Shown here in pieces: positions 50,187 to 59,118 of a stretch of 64,000 nt of DNA (its first letter is position 1; each line of letters opens with the position of its first letter). The position numbers were made by a program, and so were the translations under genes. The DNA is taken from contig CANJIU010000003.1 in the NCBI GenBank assembly GCA_947474365.1, positions 1 to 64,000 on the forward strand, written 5' to 3'. This DNA is from Opitutia bacterium (GTDB taxonomy: Bacteria; Verrucomicrobiota; Verrucomicrobiia; Opitutales; Opitutaceae). The notes beneath the pieces are model-generated. The model was given only the letters and a program-made list of their open reading frames with translations, searched no databases and had not been told where the DNA came from.

Positions 50187-51434
50187 ATGCGCGAAACAAC
50201 TGCTCCGGCCAGCGCCACCCCCGCCGTGACGACCGCGCCCGCCCGTCCGCCGCGGATCGTTTCCGTCGATGCGCTGCGTGGCTTCGACATGTTTTGGATC
50301 GTAGGGGGCGAGCATGTCGTGAAGGCCTTGGAGCCGCTTGGCGGTGGCGTGGCGGTCGCGGCGGTGACGACTCAGCTCTCGCATGTGCAATGGGAGGGCT
50401 TTCGTTTCTACGACCTGATCTTTCCGCTGTTCTTGTTCCTCGTCGGGGTGTCGATCGTGCTCTCGATGGATCGTACGATCGCGACCGAGGGCCGCGGTGG
50501 CGCACTCCTGCGTATCTTCCGCCGGAGCGCCCTGCTGTTTGCCGTGGGCGTGATCTATTATGGCGGAGTCTCAAAGCCGTGGCCGGACGTGCAGATCTCT
50601 GGGGTGCTGCCGCGGATTGCGCTGTGCTACCTTTTTGCTGCGACCCTCTACGTGCTGCTTCCGCGCCGCGGCATCGTGATTGCGGCGATGCTTTGTCTCT
50701 CGGTTTACTGGGCGCTCCTGACCTTTGTTCCGTTCCCCGATGTTTCGCTCGAAAAACCCAATGCCGGAAAGCGGACCAGTCAGACCTCGGCCGAGACGCC
50801 GGCGGCGATGCTCGCCAACGCGACCGGCACAGTGCGGGGCACGTTTGAAGAGGGTCACAATCTCACGCATTACGTCGACTTCCGCTATCTGCCCGGGAAG
50901 AAGCGCAACCTCTACTACACCAACGAGGGTCTGCTCAGCACGATTCCGGCGGTGGCCACCACGCTCTTCGGCATCATGGCGGGTTGGGTGCTGGTGAACG
51001 CACGGATGAGCGGGCAGCAAAAGGTAACCTGGCTGCTCTTGGGCGGCGCGGCGGCCGTCGCGCTCGGGTTGCTCTGGGGTTTGCAGTTTCCAATCATCAA
51101 ACGAATCTGGACCTCCTCGTACTGTCTGCTGGCGAGCGGATGCTCCGCGATGTTGCTCGGCGTCTTCTACCTGTTGGTCGATGTCTGGCGCTGGCAGAAG
51201 TGGTGCGTGCCCTTCCTCTGGATCGGAACCAACGCCCTCACGATCTATCTCGTCTTCAACCTGGTGGATTTCAACGCGGTGGCCGCGCGGTTCGTTGGCG
51301 GCGACGTGAAACACCTCCTCGACACGACCGTGGCCAAGGGTGCCGGCGGACTCGTGCTCGCCGCGGTGACGGTGCTCCTGCCGGTGTTGCTCGTGCGGTT
51401 TCTCTATCAACGGAAGATTTTCATCCGCCTATGA
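50187..51434 (+). CDS. DUF5009/HGSNAT-like membrane acyltransferase (NagX-like)
   Basis: A 415-residue protein with about 10-11 membrane helices. The signature IVSVDALRGFDMFWIVGGEH and the segment FYDLIFPLFLFLVGVSIVLSM are characteristic of the DUF5009 family. That family includes bacterial NagX proteins near amino-sugar genes and human heparan-alpha-glucosaminide N-acetyltransferase. The usual catalytic-type histidines lie in the loops (for example HVVKAL and TQLSHVQWEG). Acetylation of an amino sugar across the membrane is a family-based inference. The 4-nt overlap with the following sulfatase indicates coupling. Confidence 0.85.
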   Translation: MRETTAPASATPAVTTAPARPPRIVSVDALRGFDMFWIVGGEHVVKALEPLGGGVAVAAVTTQLSHVQWEGFRFYDLIFPLFLFLVGVSIVLSMDRTIATEGRGGALLRIFRRSALLFAVGVIYYGGVSKPWPDVQISGVLPRIALCYLFAATLYVLLPRRGIVIAAMLCLSVYWALLTFVPFPDVSLEKPNAGKRTSQTSAETPAAMLANATGTVRGTFEEGHNLTHYVDFRYLPGKKRNLYYTNEGLLSTIPAVATTLFGIMAGWVLVNARMSGQQKVTWLLLGGAAAVALGLLWGLQFPIIKRIWTSSYCLLASGCSAMLLGVFYLLVDVWRWQKWCVPFLWIGTNALTIYLVFNLVDFNAVAARFVGGDVKHLLDTTVAKGAGGLVLAAVTVLLPVLLVRFLYQRKIFIRL

Positions 51435-52852
51435 GACTGCTTTCGATTGCGGTGCTGTTCGTCGTCGGAGTCATGCCCGTCGCGGCAGCGCCCAACATTC
51501 TCTTCATTTTGGGTGACAACTGGCGCTATCCGCATGCCGGCGCACTTGGCGACCCGATGGCGCGCACGCCCGCGTTCGACCGCGTTGCGCGCGAGGGTGT
51601 CGTGTTTACGCACACGTTCAACCCGGTGCCGTCCTGCTCGCCGACGCGCTCCTGTCTGCTCACCGGAAAAATCGCCCACCAACTCGGCGAACGTGCCAGC
51701 CTGTGGAGCGCGTTTCCCAAGGACACTCCGATTGTGACCCAACTCCTGCGCGACGCGGGTTACGAGGTCGGCTTCAGTGGCAAGGGCTGGGCGCCCGGCA
51801 ACCACGAGATCTCCGGTTGGATGGAAAATCCCGTCGGACCGAAGTACGCGAATTTTTCCGAGTTTCACGCGAAGCACGATCGAGCGAAACCGTTCTTCTT
51901 CTGGGTCGGTAACACCGACACCGCGACCAAGGGAGGCAAGCTGCCGTATCTCGCCGAGGCCGAGGCCAAACTCAGCGCCTCCGCCCTCGTGGTGCCCCCC
52001 GAACTCCCCGACTGCCCCGAGGTTCGCAAGGACCTGCTCAATTACTACGGCGGGGTGATGAAGCTCGACGCCGAGGCGGCCCAGGCGATTGCCGTCCTCG
52101 AAAAGGCGGGCCAGCTCGACGACACAGTGATCGTTTACACGAGCGACAACGGCTGGCAGATGCCGCGTGGCCTGGCCAACTGCTACGACGCCGGGAGCCG
52201 CGTGCCGCTCGCGATTCGCTGGGGCAAGCACCTCGCCGCCGGACGACGGGTCGAGGAATTTGTCAACGTGGCCGACCTCGGTCCGACGTTTCTCGAACTC
52301 GCCGGGCTCACACTGCCGGCGGGCATGAGCATGCACAGCATCCGTAATCTGCTGCTGGGCCGGCCGGACCCGTTCCCGCGCGACGCCGTTTTTATCGAAC
52401 GGGAACGCCACGCCAACGTCCGCCGCGACAACCTCAGCTATCCGATCCGCGCCATCCGCACGAAGGATTTTCTCTATCTCCATAACCTCCGTCCGGATCG
52501 GTGGCCGGCGGGCGACCCTGACGTTTTCTTTCTCGCTGAGCGGCCCTACGGCGACGTCGACACGACGACCGTGAAGGATTTTCTGCTCGCCCGGCAGAAA
52601 GACCCGGCGTTGGCGAAATATATCGCGCTCATTTTCGGCAAACGGCCTGCGGAGGAACTCTACGATTTGCGGCAGGATCCGCATCAGCTCGTCAACGTTG
52701 CGGCGCTGCCGGCCTACGCCGACACGCTCAAACAGCTCCGCTCCCGCACGAACGATTGGATGAAGCGTACCCAGGATCCGCGCGTCGATCCGAACAACGA
52801 TGCCTGGGACAAGTTTCCGTACTACGGCAAGGCGTCGAAGGCGGGCAAATGA
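51431..52852 (+). CDS. Secreted sulfatase (S1-type)
   Basis: A 473-residue protein with signal peptide MRLLSIAVLFVVGVMPVAAA. The formylglycine motif is CSPTRSCLLTGK with Cys69. The metal-site segment reads ILGDNWRYPHAG: the usual Asp-Asp pair is Asp29-Asn30. VIVYTSDNGWQMPRG is the second metal motif and GFSGKGWAPG occupies the catalytic-Lys region. The ATG at 51431 overlaps the DUF5009 stop by 4 nt; the longer frame reaching back to 50984 is antisense-like. It presumably removes sulfate from an extracytoplasmic glycan before uptake. Confidence 0.88.
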   Translation: MRLLSIAVLFVVGVMPVAAAPNILFILGDNWRYPHAGALGDPMARTPAFDRVAREGVVFTHTFNPVPSCSPTRSCLLTGKIAHQLGERASLWSAFPKDTPIVTQLLRDAGYEVGFSGKGWAPGNHEISGWMENPVGPKYANFSEFHAKHDRAKPFFFWVGNTDTATKGGKLPYLAEAEAKLSASALVVPPELPDCPEVRKDLLNYYGGVMKLDAEAAQAIAVLEKAGQLDDTVIVYTSDNGWQMPRGLANCYDAGSRVPLAIRWGKHLAAGRRVEEFVNVADLGPTFLELAGLTLPAGMSMHSIRNLLLGRPDPFPRDAVFIERERHANVRRDNLSYPIRAIRTKDFLYLHNLRPDRWPAGDPDVFFLAERPYGDVDTTTVKDFLLARQKDPALAKYIALIFGKRPAEELYDLRQDPHQLVNVAALPAYADTLKQLRSRTNDWMKRTQDPRVDPNNDAWDKFPYYGKASKAGK

Positions 52853-52913
52853 GCCGCGGGTCTTCATCGCAGATCAGGCTTTTGCCGCGGTCCGGGTCCT
52901 GCCACCGTTGCCC

Positions 52914-53672
52914 ATGCAGCTGAATCTCACGGGGAAAAATGTCGCCGTCTTCGGTGGGGCGAATGGCATCGGCCGGGCGATCGCGGAGGGCTTTGTCGCC
53001 GAGGGTGCCTGTGTCCGCATCTTTGATCGGGCGGTGCATCCGACGATCACCACGACGCAGGGCGACGTGACATCATACGAGCAGGTGAAGGCTTTCGCCG
53101 CCGGGTTCGAGGCGATCGACCACGTTGTCTATTCGGTCGGAGTGGGCTCGGGGAAATTTGGCTTTCCCTTTTGGAATCTGGAGCCAGGTGACTGGGCTCG
53201 CGTGCTCGATATCAATCTGATCGGCGCGGTGAACGCCGCCCAGGCATTTTCGGCGCAGCTCATCGCGCGTAGTTCCGGGTCGATCCTCGTTCTCGTCTCG
53301 GTGGCCGGTCAGATCGGATCGCAGACCGATCCGCCCTATAGCGCGGCCAAGGCGGGGTTGATCAATTTCATGCAATGTGCCGCAAAGGATTTCGCGCCCC
53401 ACGGCATCCGAGTGAATGCGTTGTCGCCCGGCATGGTACAGACGGGCCTGAACGAGGCCGTGTGGGCTGCGAGCCAGAGTCAATTGCCGGAGGCGCAGCG
53501 TCGCAGCTACGCCGTTTGGGCAGAGGAGAAGATCCGCAAGGTGTCCCCGCTCGGGCGCTGGCAGACACCGGCGGAATACGCGGCGATGGCGGTCTTCCTT
53601 GCTTCGGACCACGCGAAAAATATCACCGGGCAGACGATCAACATCGACGGCGGCCAGGTCATGCACGCGTAG
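52914..53672 (+). CDS. Short-chain dehydrogenase/reductase
   Basis: A 252-residue classical SDR from ATG 52914. The NAD(P)-binding motif is VAVFGGANGIGRAIAEGF, followed by ITTTQGDVTSYEQV. The catalytic Ser is in LVSVAGQIGSQ and the Tyr/Lys pair in PPYSAAKAGLINF. The C-terminus is NITGQTINIDGGQVMHA, a typical dinucleotide-enzyme ending. It probably oxidises a sugar or sugar acid in the catabolic operon. The substrate cannot be read from sequence; L-fucose or L-rhamnose dehydrogenase-like roles are possible. The following gene lies 50 bp downstream. Confidence 0.88.
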   Translation: MQLNLTGKNVAVFGGANGIGRAIAEGFVAEGACVRIFDRAVHPTITTTQGDVTSYEQVKAFAAGFEAIDHVVYSVGVGSGKFGFPFWNLEPGDWARVLDINLIGAVNAAQAFSAQLIARSSGSILVLVSVAGQIGSQTDPPYSAAKAGLINFMQCAAKDFAPHGIRVNALSPGMVQTGLNEAVWAASQSQLPEAQRRSYAVWAEEKIRKVSPLGRWQTPAEYAAMAVFLASDHAKNITGQTINIDGGQVMHA

Positions 53673-53722
53673 CGCGAGTCGGAATCTCCCGGCTTCGCAT
53701 CCAGGTTTCATTTCCCCAAATC

Positions 53723-54715
53723 ATGAAAGTCATCATCACCGGCGGCGGCGGCTTCCTTGGCTCGCAGCTCTGTCAGAAACTTCTCCAGCGCGGCATGCTC
53801 ACCGGGCCGTTGGGCGCGCCGGAGCCGATTTCCGAAATTGTTTTGCTGGACGCGTTTTTCCACAAACCGGCCGCCGACGCGCGCGTGCGGCAGGTTAAGG
53901 GCGACATCAGCGACCGTGCCACCGTGTTTGCCACGGTCGGCGCTGAGGCGGCGACTGCGATCTTCCATCTCGCCTCGATGGTCAGTGGCGAGTGCGAGGA
54001 GCGCTTTGACGATGCGTTGCGCGTGAATCTCGACGGCGGACGCAATGTCTTCGAGGCGGCCCGCGCGGCGGCCGGCCGGCCTCGGGTGGTCTTTGCGAGC
54101 AGTATCGCGTGCTACGGCGGCGAGGCGATGGAGGATCCCAACACCGATCTCACGAAGCTGACGCCGCGCACCACGTACGGGATGACCAAGGCGATCTGCG
54201 AACTCCTGGTGAACGATCACTCGCGCAAGGGGCACTTCGACGGCCGTTCCGCGCGATTGCCCACGGTCATCATCCGACCGGGCAAGCCCAACGCCGCCGC
54301 GTCGAGTTGGGCGAGCGGCATGTTCCGCGAACCGTTGAACGGTGAGACCTGCGCGTTGCCGGTGCGCCGGGAGCAATGCCATCCGATGACCGGATACCGC
54401 ACCGTGATCGAGTCGTTGATCGCGTTGCACGAGGTGCCGGAAAATCGGCTCGGCGGTGATCGCGGTTACGTCCTCCCCGCCCATCGGGTGACGCCGCAAC
54501 TGGCCGAGTCAATTCTCCGCGAGGTTGCACAGGAGCGCGGCCTCAAGCTCGGCCCGATCGCGGATGCTTTTGACGCGCGCATCCAGGGTATCGTGAGCAA
54601 CTGGCCGGTCAGCGTGGATGGCGCGCGCGCCGCGGCCCTCGGTCTCCCGCACCCGCCGCCGCTCAAGGTGATCGTCGAGCAGTACCTCGAGGATTTCGGT
54701 CCGGGGACGCGATGA
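53723..54715 (+). CDS. denD: NAD-dependent epimerase/dehydrogenase, D-erythronate dehydrogenase-like
   Basis: A 330-residue extended SDR from ATG 53723. The Rossmann motif is MKVIITGGGGFLGSQLCQKLL and the active-site YxxxK is in TTYGMTKAICELL. The string TVIIRPGKPNAAASSWASGMFREPLNGE is characteristic of the D-erythronate dehydrogenase (DenD) family, which oxidises D-erythronate at C2 in a sugar-acid pathway ending in glycerone phosphate. The denD symbol is a family assignment; the other pathway genes (otnK, otnC-type) are not in the window. It closes the plus-strand catabolic cluster. Confidence 0.75.
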   Translation: MKVIITGGGGFLGSQLCQKLLQRGMLTGPLGAPEPISEIVLLDAFFHKPAADARVRQVKGDISDRATVFATVGAEAATAIFHLASMVSGECEERFDDALRVNLDGGRNVFEAARAAAGRPRVVFASSIACYGGEAMEDPNTDLTKLTPRTTYGMTKAICELLVNDHSRKGHFDGRSARLPTVIIRPGKPNAAASSWASGMFREPLNGETCALPVRREQCHPMTGYRTVIESLIALHEVPENRLGGDRGYVLPAHRVTPQLAESILREVAQERGLKLGPIADAFDARIQGIVSNWPVSVDGARAAALGLPHPPPLKVIVEQYLEDFGPGTR

Positions 54716-54737
54716 GCCGGTGCGGGGCCGGCGAAGG

Positions 54738-56144
54738 TTACCGTTCGTTTCCTTTCCTGTCCTGAGGGTCGTCGTCGGTCGGAAGGGATTTTTGCGCGGC
54801 CATCCACTCTTCGTGCAATTTGAGGAGGCGCTGAACGACCGCGGGGTTTTGCGCGGCGAGGTTGCGTGACTCGGAGATGTCGGTCGCGAGGTTGGCGAGG
54901 AACAGTTTCTTGTCCTCCGCCGTCAGCGTGGTTGTGGGCGCCTCGTTCACGTTGTTGATCAGTTTCCAGTCGCCTTCCCGGACCGCCCACTGGGCGCGGG
55001 CGCCGTTGCCGCCGACGAGCCAGTGGACGACCTGGTGGGGACTCGCGGCGGTCGCGGAGTGCAACACGGGCACGAGGCTCTTTCCGTCGATGCCGGGATC
55101 AAGGATCTTCACGCCGGTCAATTCCGCCACCGTGGGCAGCCAGTCGCAGGCGTGGGCGAGCTGTCCGCGCACTGCGCCGGCGGGGATTTTTCCCGGCCAG
55201 GAAATAATCCCGGGCAGACGGATGCCGCCCTCAAAGAGGCTGAATTTCTGTCCGCGGTATGGACCGGCGCTGCCGCCGCCGAAATGGGCGCGCTCCTCGG
55301 TGGAGTGACCGTTGTCCGATTGGAAGACGACGATCGTCTTTTCACGCAGCCCGAGATCGTCGACCTTCTTCAGCAAGACGCCGATGCGTTCGTCGCACGA
55401 GGAGAGGAACGCGGCGTAGAGGTTACGGGGATACGGGAGATCCTTGTAGCGCACGAGCCACTTCGGGTCGCCCTGGTACGGGTAGTGCGGCATGTTCAGC
55501 GCAAAATAGATGAAGAACGGCTTCCCGCGGTTTTGCGTTATGAACGCCGCCGCCTCCTCCAGCATCAGGTCCGCAAAGTGCCGGCCCGGGCGCTGGATTT
55601 CCCGACCGTTGAGATGGAGGTCATGGCGGTTGGGGCCCTGCCAGTAGAAGAAATGGGAAAAGTTGTCGATGCACCCGCCCATGTGGCCGAAGGAGTGATC
55701 GAAGCCCTGTGCGTTGGGCATCGTCTCGGGCCGGTAGCCCAGGTGCCACTTGCCGAAATGCCCCGTGGTGTAGCCGGCCGCCTTGAACATTTCCGCCATC
55801 GTGACCTGTGACGCCGGGAGTCCCTTTCCTCCCGGCTGGGAACTGGCGTTGCCGGTGAGGCCGGCGCGCAGCGGATATTTGCCGGTCAGGAGGCCGGCAC
55901 GTGACGGCGAACAAACCGGGGCGGCCGCGTAGAACTGCGTGAAGCGCACGCCGCGGGCCGCGAGGGCGTCGATGGCAGGCGTATCCAGGTCCTTGGCACC
56001 ATAGCAGCCGGCGTCTCCGGCGCCCTGATCATCGGTCAGCACGACGATGACGTTGGGCCGTGCTTCGGCGGCACGAATGGCGGTCGGCACCACCGAAACC
56101 AAGAGGCCGGCCAGTGAAAGGAGAAAAAAAGGGATATGTTTCAT
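54738..56144 (-). CDS. Secreted sulfatase (S1-type)
   Basis: A 468-residue protein with signal peptide KHIPFFLLSLAGLLVSVVPT and the metal pair VLTDDQGAGDAG at Asp38-Asp39. Catalytic Cys78 sits in VCSPSRAGLLTGK and the active-site histidine lies in GHFGKWHLGYR. The second metal motif is VVFQSDNGHSTEE. The frame is open to 57071, but the upstream part is antisense to the PSCyt1 gene. The gene is divergent from that gene. It is probably periplasmic or extracellular, removing sulfate from polysaccharide. Confidence 0.9.
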   Translation of the reverse strand: MKHIPFFLLSLAGLLVSVVPTAIRAAEARPNVIVVLTDDQGAGDAGCYGAKDLDTPAIDALAARGVRFTQFYAAAPVCSPSRAGLLTGKYPLRAGLTGNASSQPGGKGLPASQVTMAEMFKAAGYTTGHFGKWHLGYRPETMPNAQGFDHSFGHMGGCIDNFSHFFYWQGPNRHDLHLNGREIQRPGRHFADLMLEEAAAFITQNRGKPFFIYFALNMPHYPYQGDPKWLVRYKDLPYPRNLYAAFLSSCDERIGVLLKKVDDLGLREKTIVVFQSDNGHSTEERAHFGGGSAGPYRGQKFSLFEGGIRLPGIISWPGKIPAGAVRGQLAHACDWLPTVAELTGVKILDPGIDGKSLVPVLHSATAASPHQVVHWLVGGNGARAQWAVREGDWKLINNVNEAPTTTLTAEDKKLFLANLATDISESRNLAAQNPAVVQRLLKLHEEWMAAQKSLPTDDDPQDRKGNER

Positions 56145-56484
56145 CGGCAGAACGCGGAAGCAGTCGGGGCGTGAATGCGACGCAGGTTGAGCGGCCGGCC
56201 GGCCGGCGTCGAGTGTGCGGAGGCTCCTGCGGCGACGGGTGGCTCTCGGGTTCTTGGCCGCCGGAAAAGCGCATCGACGGTCGTCGTGATGTTTCTGGGG
56301 ACGCGACGCCCTCGTCGCGTGGATTGAAACCGCGACGAGGGCGTCGCGTCCCCAGGGTCCAAAGCTGCGCTGCACCCGCCGACCCTGTGCTCGGGATGGA
56401 CGACTTGCCCGTTGACGGCGGGTGGGCGGGTGGGTTCGCTCTCGCCCTCGTGGCGGTCTGGTTTTTCGCCGTGCCGCCTGCCTC
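56145..56484. other. Divergent intergenic region with a palindromic repeat
   Basis: This 340-bp stretch lies between the divergent sulfatase and PSCyt1/DUF1553 genes and contains the 24-bp perfect palindrome at 56296-56354. No gene was recognised in the rest; short open frames here read through the palindrome. Confidence 0.5.
56296..56354. repeat. Long palindrome: two perfect 24-bp arms
   Basis: The arms at 56296-56319 and 56331-56354 are exact reverse complements around an 11-nt loop (TGGATTGAAAC). The right arm plus the following AGGGTCCAAA (to 56363) is identical over 33 nt to 60601-60633, so it belongs to a dispersed repeat. There is no T tract; a REP-type element is more likely than a terminator. 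Confidence 0.8.
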
Positions 56485-59118
56485 ATGTTACCCCGACGCA
56501 TTCGATTGACGCTCCTCGCTGTGGCCTTGGCCTGCCGTGTCGCCGGCGCCGAGGCGCGTGAGCTCACGTTCGAACGCGATGTGCGGCCAATCTTAAAGGC
56601 GCACTGCACCCATTGCCATGGTGAGGAGGAGAAACCGAAGGGTGGCGTTGATCTGCGCCTGCGCCGGTTCATGGACCGGAAACTCGAGGACGGTGGACGC
56701 GTGCTGGTGCCGGGCCGCCCCGACGAGAGCGAGATGGTGCTGCTGATGCGCGAAGGCGAAATGCCGAAGAAGGGAAAGAAGGTTTCGCCGGAGGAACTCG
56801 CGGTGATCGAGCGCTGGATCGCACAGGGCGCGAAGGCGACGAACGCCGAGCCGGAGTCGCTTGCCCCGGGCATGTTCATCATCGACGAGGACCGCGCGTT
56901 CTGGTCGTTCCAGCCCATCACCCGCCCGGCTGTGCCGTCGACCGGTGGCAACCCGCGCGTCCGGACGCCGATCGATGCGTTTGTCCTCGCGAAGATGCGT
57001 GGGTCGCCGCTCGGGTTTGCACCGGAGTCCGATCGGCGGACGTTGATCCGGCGCGTCACGCTCGACCTCACGGGGCTGTTGCCGACGCCGGATGAGGTTG
57101 ACGCGTTTGTGGCTGACGCTGCTCCGGACGCCTACGAGAAGGTCGTGGATCGCCTCCTGGCTTCATCCGCCTACGGGGAGCGCTGGGCGCGCCACTGGCT
57201 CGACGTCGCGGGCTACGCCGACTCAAACGGCGTGACGGAGGCCGATTCGCCGCGGCCGCACGCGTGGCGTTATCGCGATTACGTCATCCGAGCCTTCAAC
57301 GACGACAAGCCGTGGAACGATTTCATCGTCGAGCAGCTGGCCGGGGATGAACTGGCTGGCACGACGCACGCCGAGGCGACGCAGGCCATCGCCGATCCAC
57401 GCAAACGCGAACTGCTCATCGCCACCGCCTTTCTGCGGCTGGGGCCTGACGGCACGGACGACGCCGCGCCTGACCCGAAGCTTGCGCGCAACCAGACCAT
57501 CGCCGAGGAAATGAAGATCGTGTCCTCGTCGCTGCTCGGGCTCACGGTCGGCTGCGCCCAGTGTCACGACCACCGGTACGATCCCATCTCGCACGCCGAT
57601 TACTACCGGCTGCGCGCGATCTTCGAGCCCGCATACAATTGGGAAAAGTGGCGCACGCCCTCGCAGCGCCACTACTCGCTCTACACGCCGGAGGAGCGGG
57701 CGAAAGCCGATGCGATTGAGAAACAGGCGCGCGAGATCGACGCGGAGGCGCGGGCGATAACGAAGACGTTGCTCGATGAGGTTTTTGAAAAGGAGATCGT
57801 GAAGCTGCCGGAGGACGAGCGTGAACCCTATCGCGCGGCACGAGCCACCGAGGAAAAGAAGCGCACGCCGGAGCAAAAGGCGCTGATCAAGAAATACCCG
57901 GCGGCCCTCGCGACCAAGTCGCTCGATCTCTACGACAAGGACGCGCAGAAAAAAGTGACGGACAAGTCCGCCGAGGCCACGAAGCTGCGCGCGACGAAGC
58001 CACCCGAGGCCATGATCATGGCGTTGACCGAAGTGAAGAGTGTCGTGCCCGCCACCCGGGTTTTCCATCGCGGTGATCACGAACAGCCAAAGCAAATCGT
58101 CGGGCCGGGTGAACTCACCGTGTTGGCGTCACCGGAAGTGGCGACCCTCGGTTCCGCGCCGTTGCCCACCGGCTCGACAGGACGTCGCCTGGCCTATGCG
58201 CAGTGGCTGGCGGGCGGAAAACATCCGCTCGTTGCCCGCGTGCTGGTGAACCGGTTTTGGCTCCATCATTTTGGGCGCGGCATCGTGAACACTCCGGGAG
58301 ATTTCGGCTTCGTCGGTGATCGGCCCACGCACCCGGAGCTGCTCGACTGGCTGGCGAGCGAGTTCATGAGCGGCGGCTGGAAACTGAAACCGTTGCACCG
58401 GCTCATGGTCACGAGCACCGTGTACCGGCAGTCGTCGCAGAGTGAGGCGTCGCTCGCGGCTGATCCGGAAAACAAGTTCTACGCGCGCTTCCTGCTCCAG
58501 CGCCTCGATGCCGAAGCCCTGCGCGATGCGATGCTCGACGCCGCCGGTTCGCTCAATCGCACCGCGTTTGGCGAGCCGGTCGAAATCGCGCGCGACCGTT
58601 CCGGCCGCATCGTGGTTGGGCGCGAGCAACTCAACACCAACCGCGACGTGACGAAGGTCCTCAGTCTCGGCTCCGATGATTTTCGCCGCTCGATCTACGT
58701 CAAAGTCCGCCGCACGCGTCCGCTCACCGTCCTCGACACCTTTGACGCGCCGACGATGCAGCCCAATTGTGAGGACCGCAACCGGACCACCGTCACGCCG
58801 CAATCGCTCCTGCTGATGAACGACACCTTCGTCCTCGATACGGCGCGCGCATTCGCCAGCCGTCTGCGCCGCGAGTCGCCCGACGATGCCCGCGGGCAGA
58901 TCGTGATGGCCTGGCGCATCCTCTACGGGTGCGGGCCGACGGAAGGCGACATCGCGCGCAGCCTCTCCTATCTGGCGGAACAGACCGAAGCGGTTCGCGC
59001 CTATTATGCCGGCGTCAAACCGGCGAAAGACGCGCCGCCGCCGGATCCCCCGCTTGATTCACTCGCGAGCCTTTGCCAGGTTCTCCTCGGTTCCAACCGC
59101 TTCCTCTACGTCGAATGA
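56485..59118 (+). CDS. PSCyt1/DUF1549/DUF1553 (PSD1) protein with cytochrome c motif
   Basis: An 877-residue exported protein typical of Planctomycetes and Verrucomicrobia. A short signal peptide (LTLLAVALACRVAGA) precedes a PSCyt1 domain with the haem motif CTHCH (Cys41, Cys44, His45). Residues about 170-380 match PSCyt2/DUF1549 (TPIDAFVLAKMRG, ASSAYGERWARHWLDVAGYADSNG) and contain a second CAQCHDHRYDP motif. The C-terminal third matches PSD1/DUF1553 (GRRLAYAQWLAGGKHPLVARVLVNRFWLHHFGRGI and DDFRRSIYVKVRRTRPLTVLDTFDAP). The function is undetermined, with a secreted redox-linked role in polysaccharide degradation suggested. The stop overlaps the DUF1501 start by 4 nt. Confidence 0.92.
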   Translation: MLPRRIRLTLLAVALACRVAGAEARELTFERDVRPILKAHCTHCHGEEEKPKGGVDLRLRRFMDRKLEDGGRVLVPGRPDESEMVLLMREGEMPKKGKKVSPEELAVIERWIAQGAKATNAEPESLAPGMFIIDEDRAFWSFQPITRPAVPSTGGNPRVRTPIDAFVLAKMRGSPLGFAPESDRRTLIRRVTLDLTGLLPTPDEVDAFVADAAPDAYEKVVDRLLASSAYGERWARHWLDVAGYADSNGVTEADSPRPHAWRYRDYVIRAFNDDKPWNDFIVEQLAGDELAGTTHAEATQAIADPRKRELLIATAFLRLGPDGTDDAAPDPKLARNQTIAEEMKIVSSSLLGLTVGCAQCHDHRYDPISHADYYRLRAIFEPAYNWEKWRTPSQRHYSLYTPEERAKADAIEKQAREIDAEARAITKTLLDEVFEKEIVKLPEDEREPYRAARATEEKKRTPEQKALIKKYPAALATKSLDLYDKDAQKKVTDKSAEATKLRATKPPEAMIMALTEVKSVVPATRVFHRGDHEQPKQIVGPGELTVLASPEVATLGSAPLPTGSTGRRLAYAQWLAGGKHPLVARVLVNRFWLHHFGRGIVNTPGDFGFVGDRPTHPELLDWLASEFMSGGWKLKPLHRLMVTSTVYRQSSQSEASLAADPENKFYARFLLQRLDAEALRDAMLDAAGSLNRTAFGEPVEIARDRSGRIVVGREQLNTNRDVTKVLSLGSDDFRRSIYVKVRRTRPLTVLDTFDAPTMQPNCEDRNRTTVTPQSLLLMNDTFVLDTARAFASRLRRESPDDARGQIVMAWRILYGCGPTEGDIARSLSYLAEQTEAVRAYYAGVKPAKDAPPPDPPLDSLASLCQVLLGSNRFLYVE

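Noticed and set aside
50984..51430. N-terminal extension of the second sulfatase
   Set aside because: It lies inside the DUF5009 gene in another frame. The ATG at 51431 gives a signal peptide and the ATGA overlap.
56195..56212. GGCCGGCCGGCCGGC run
   Set aside because: It is a short simple repeat of GGCC, expected by chance at this GC content, with no further structure.
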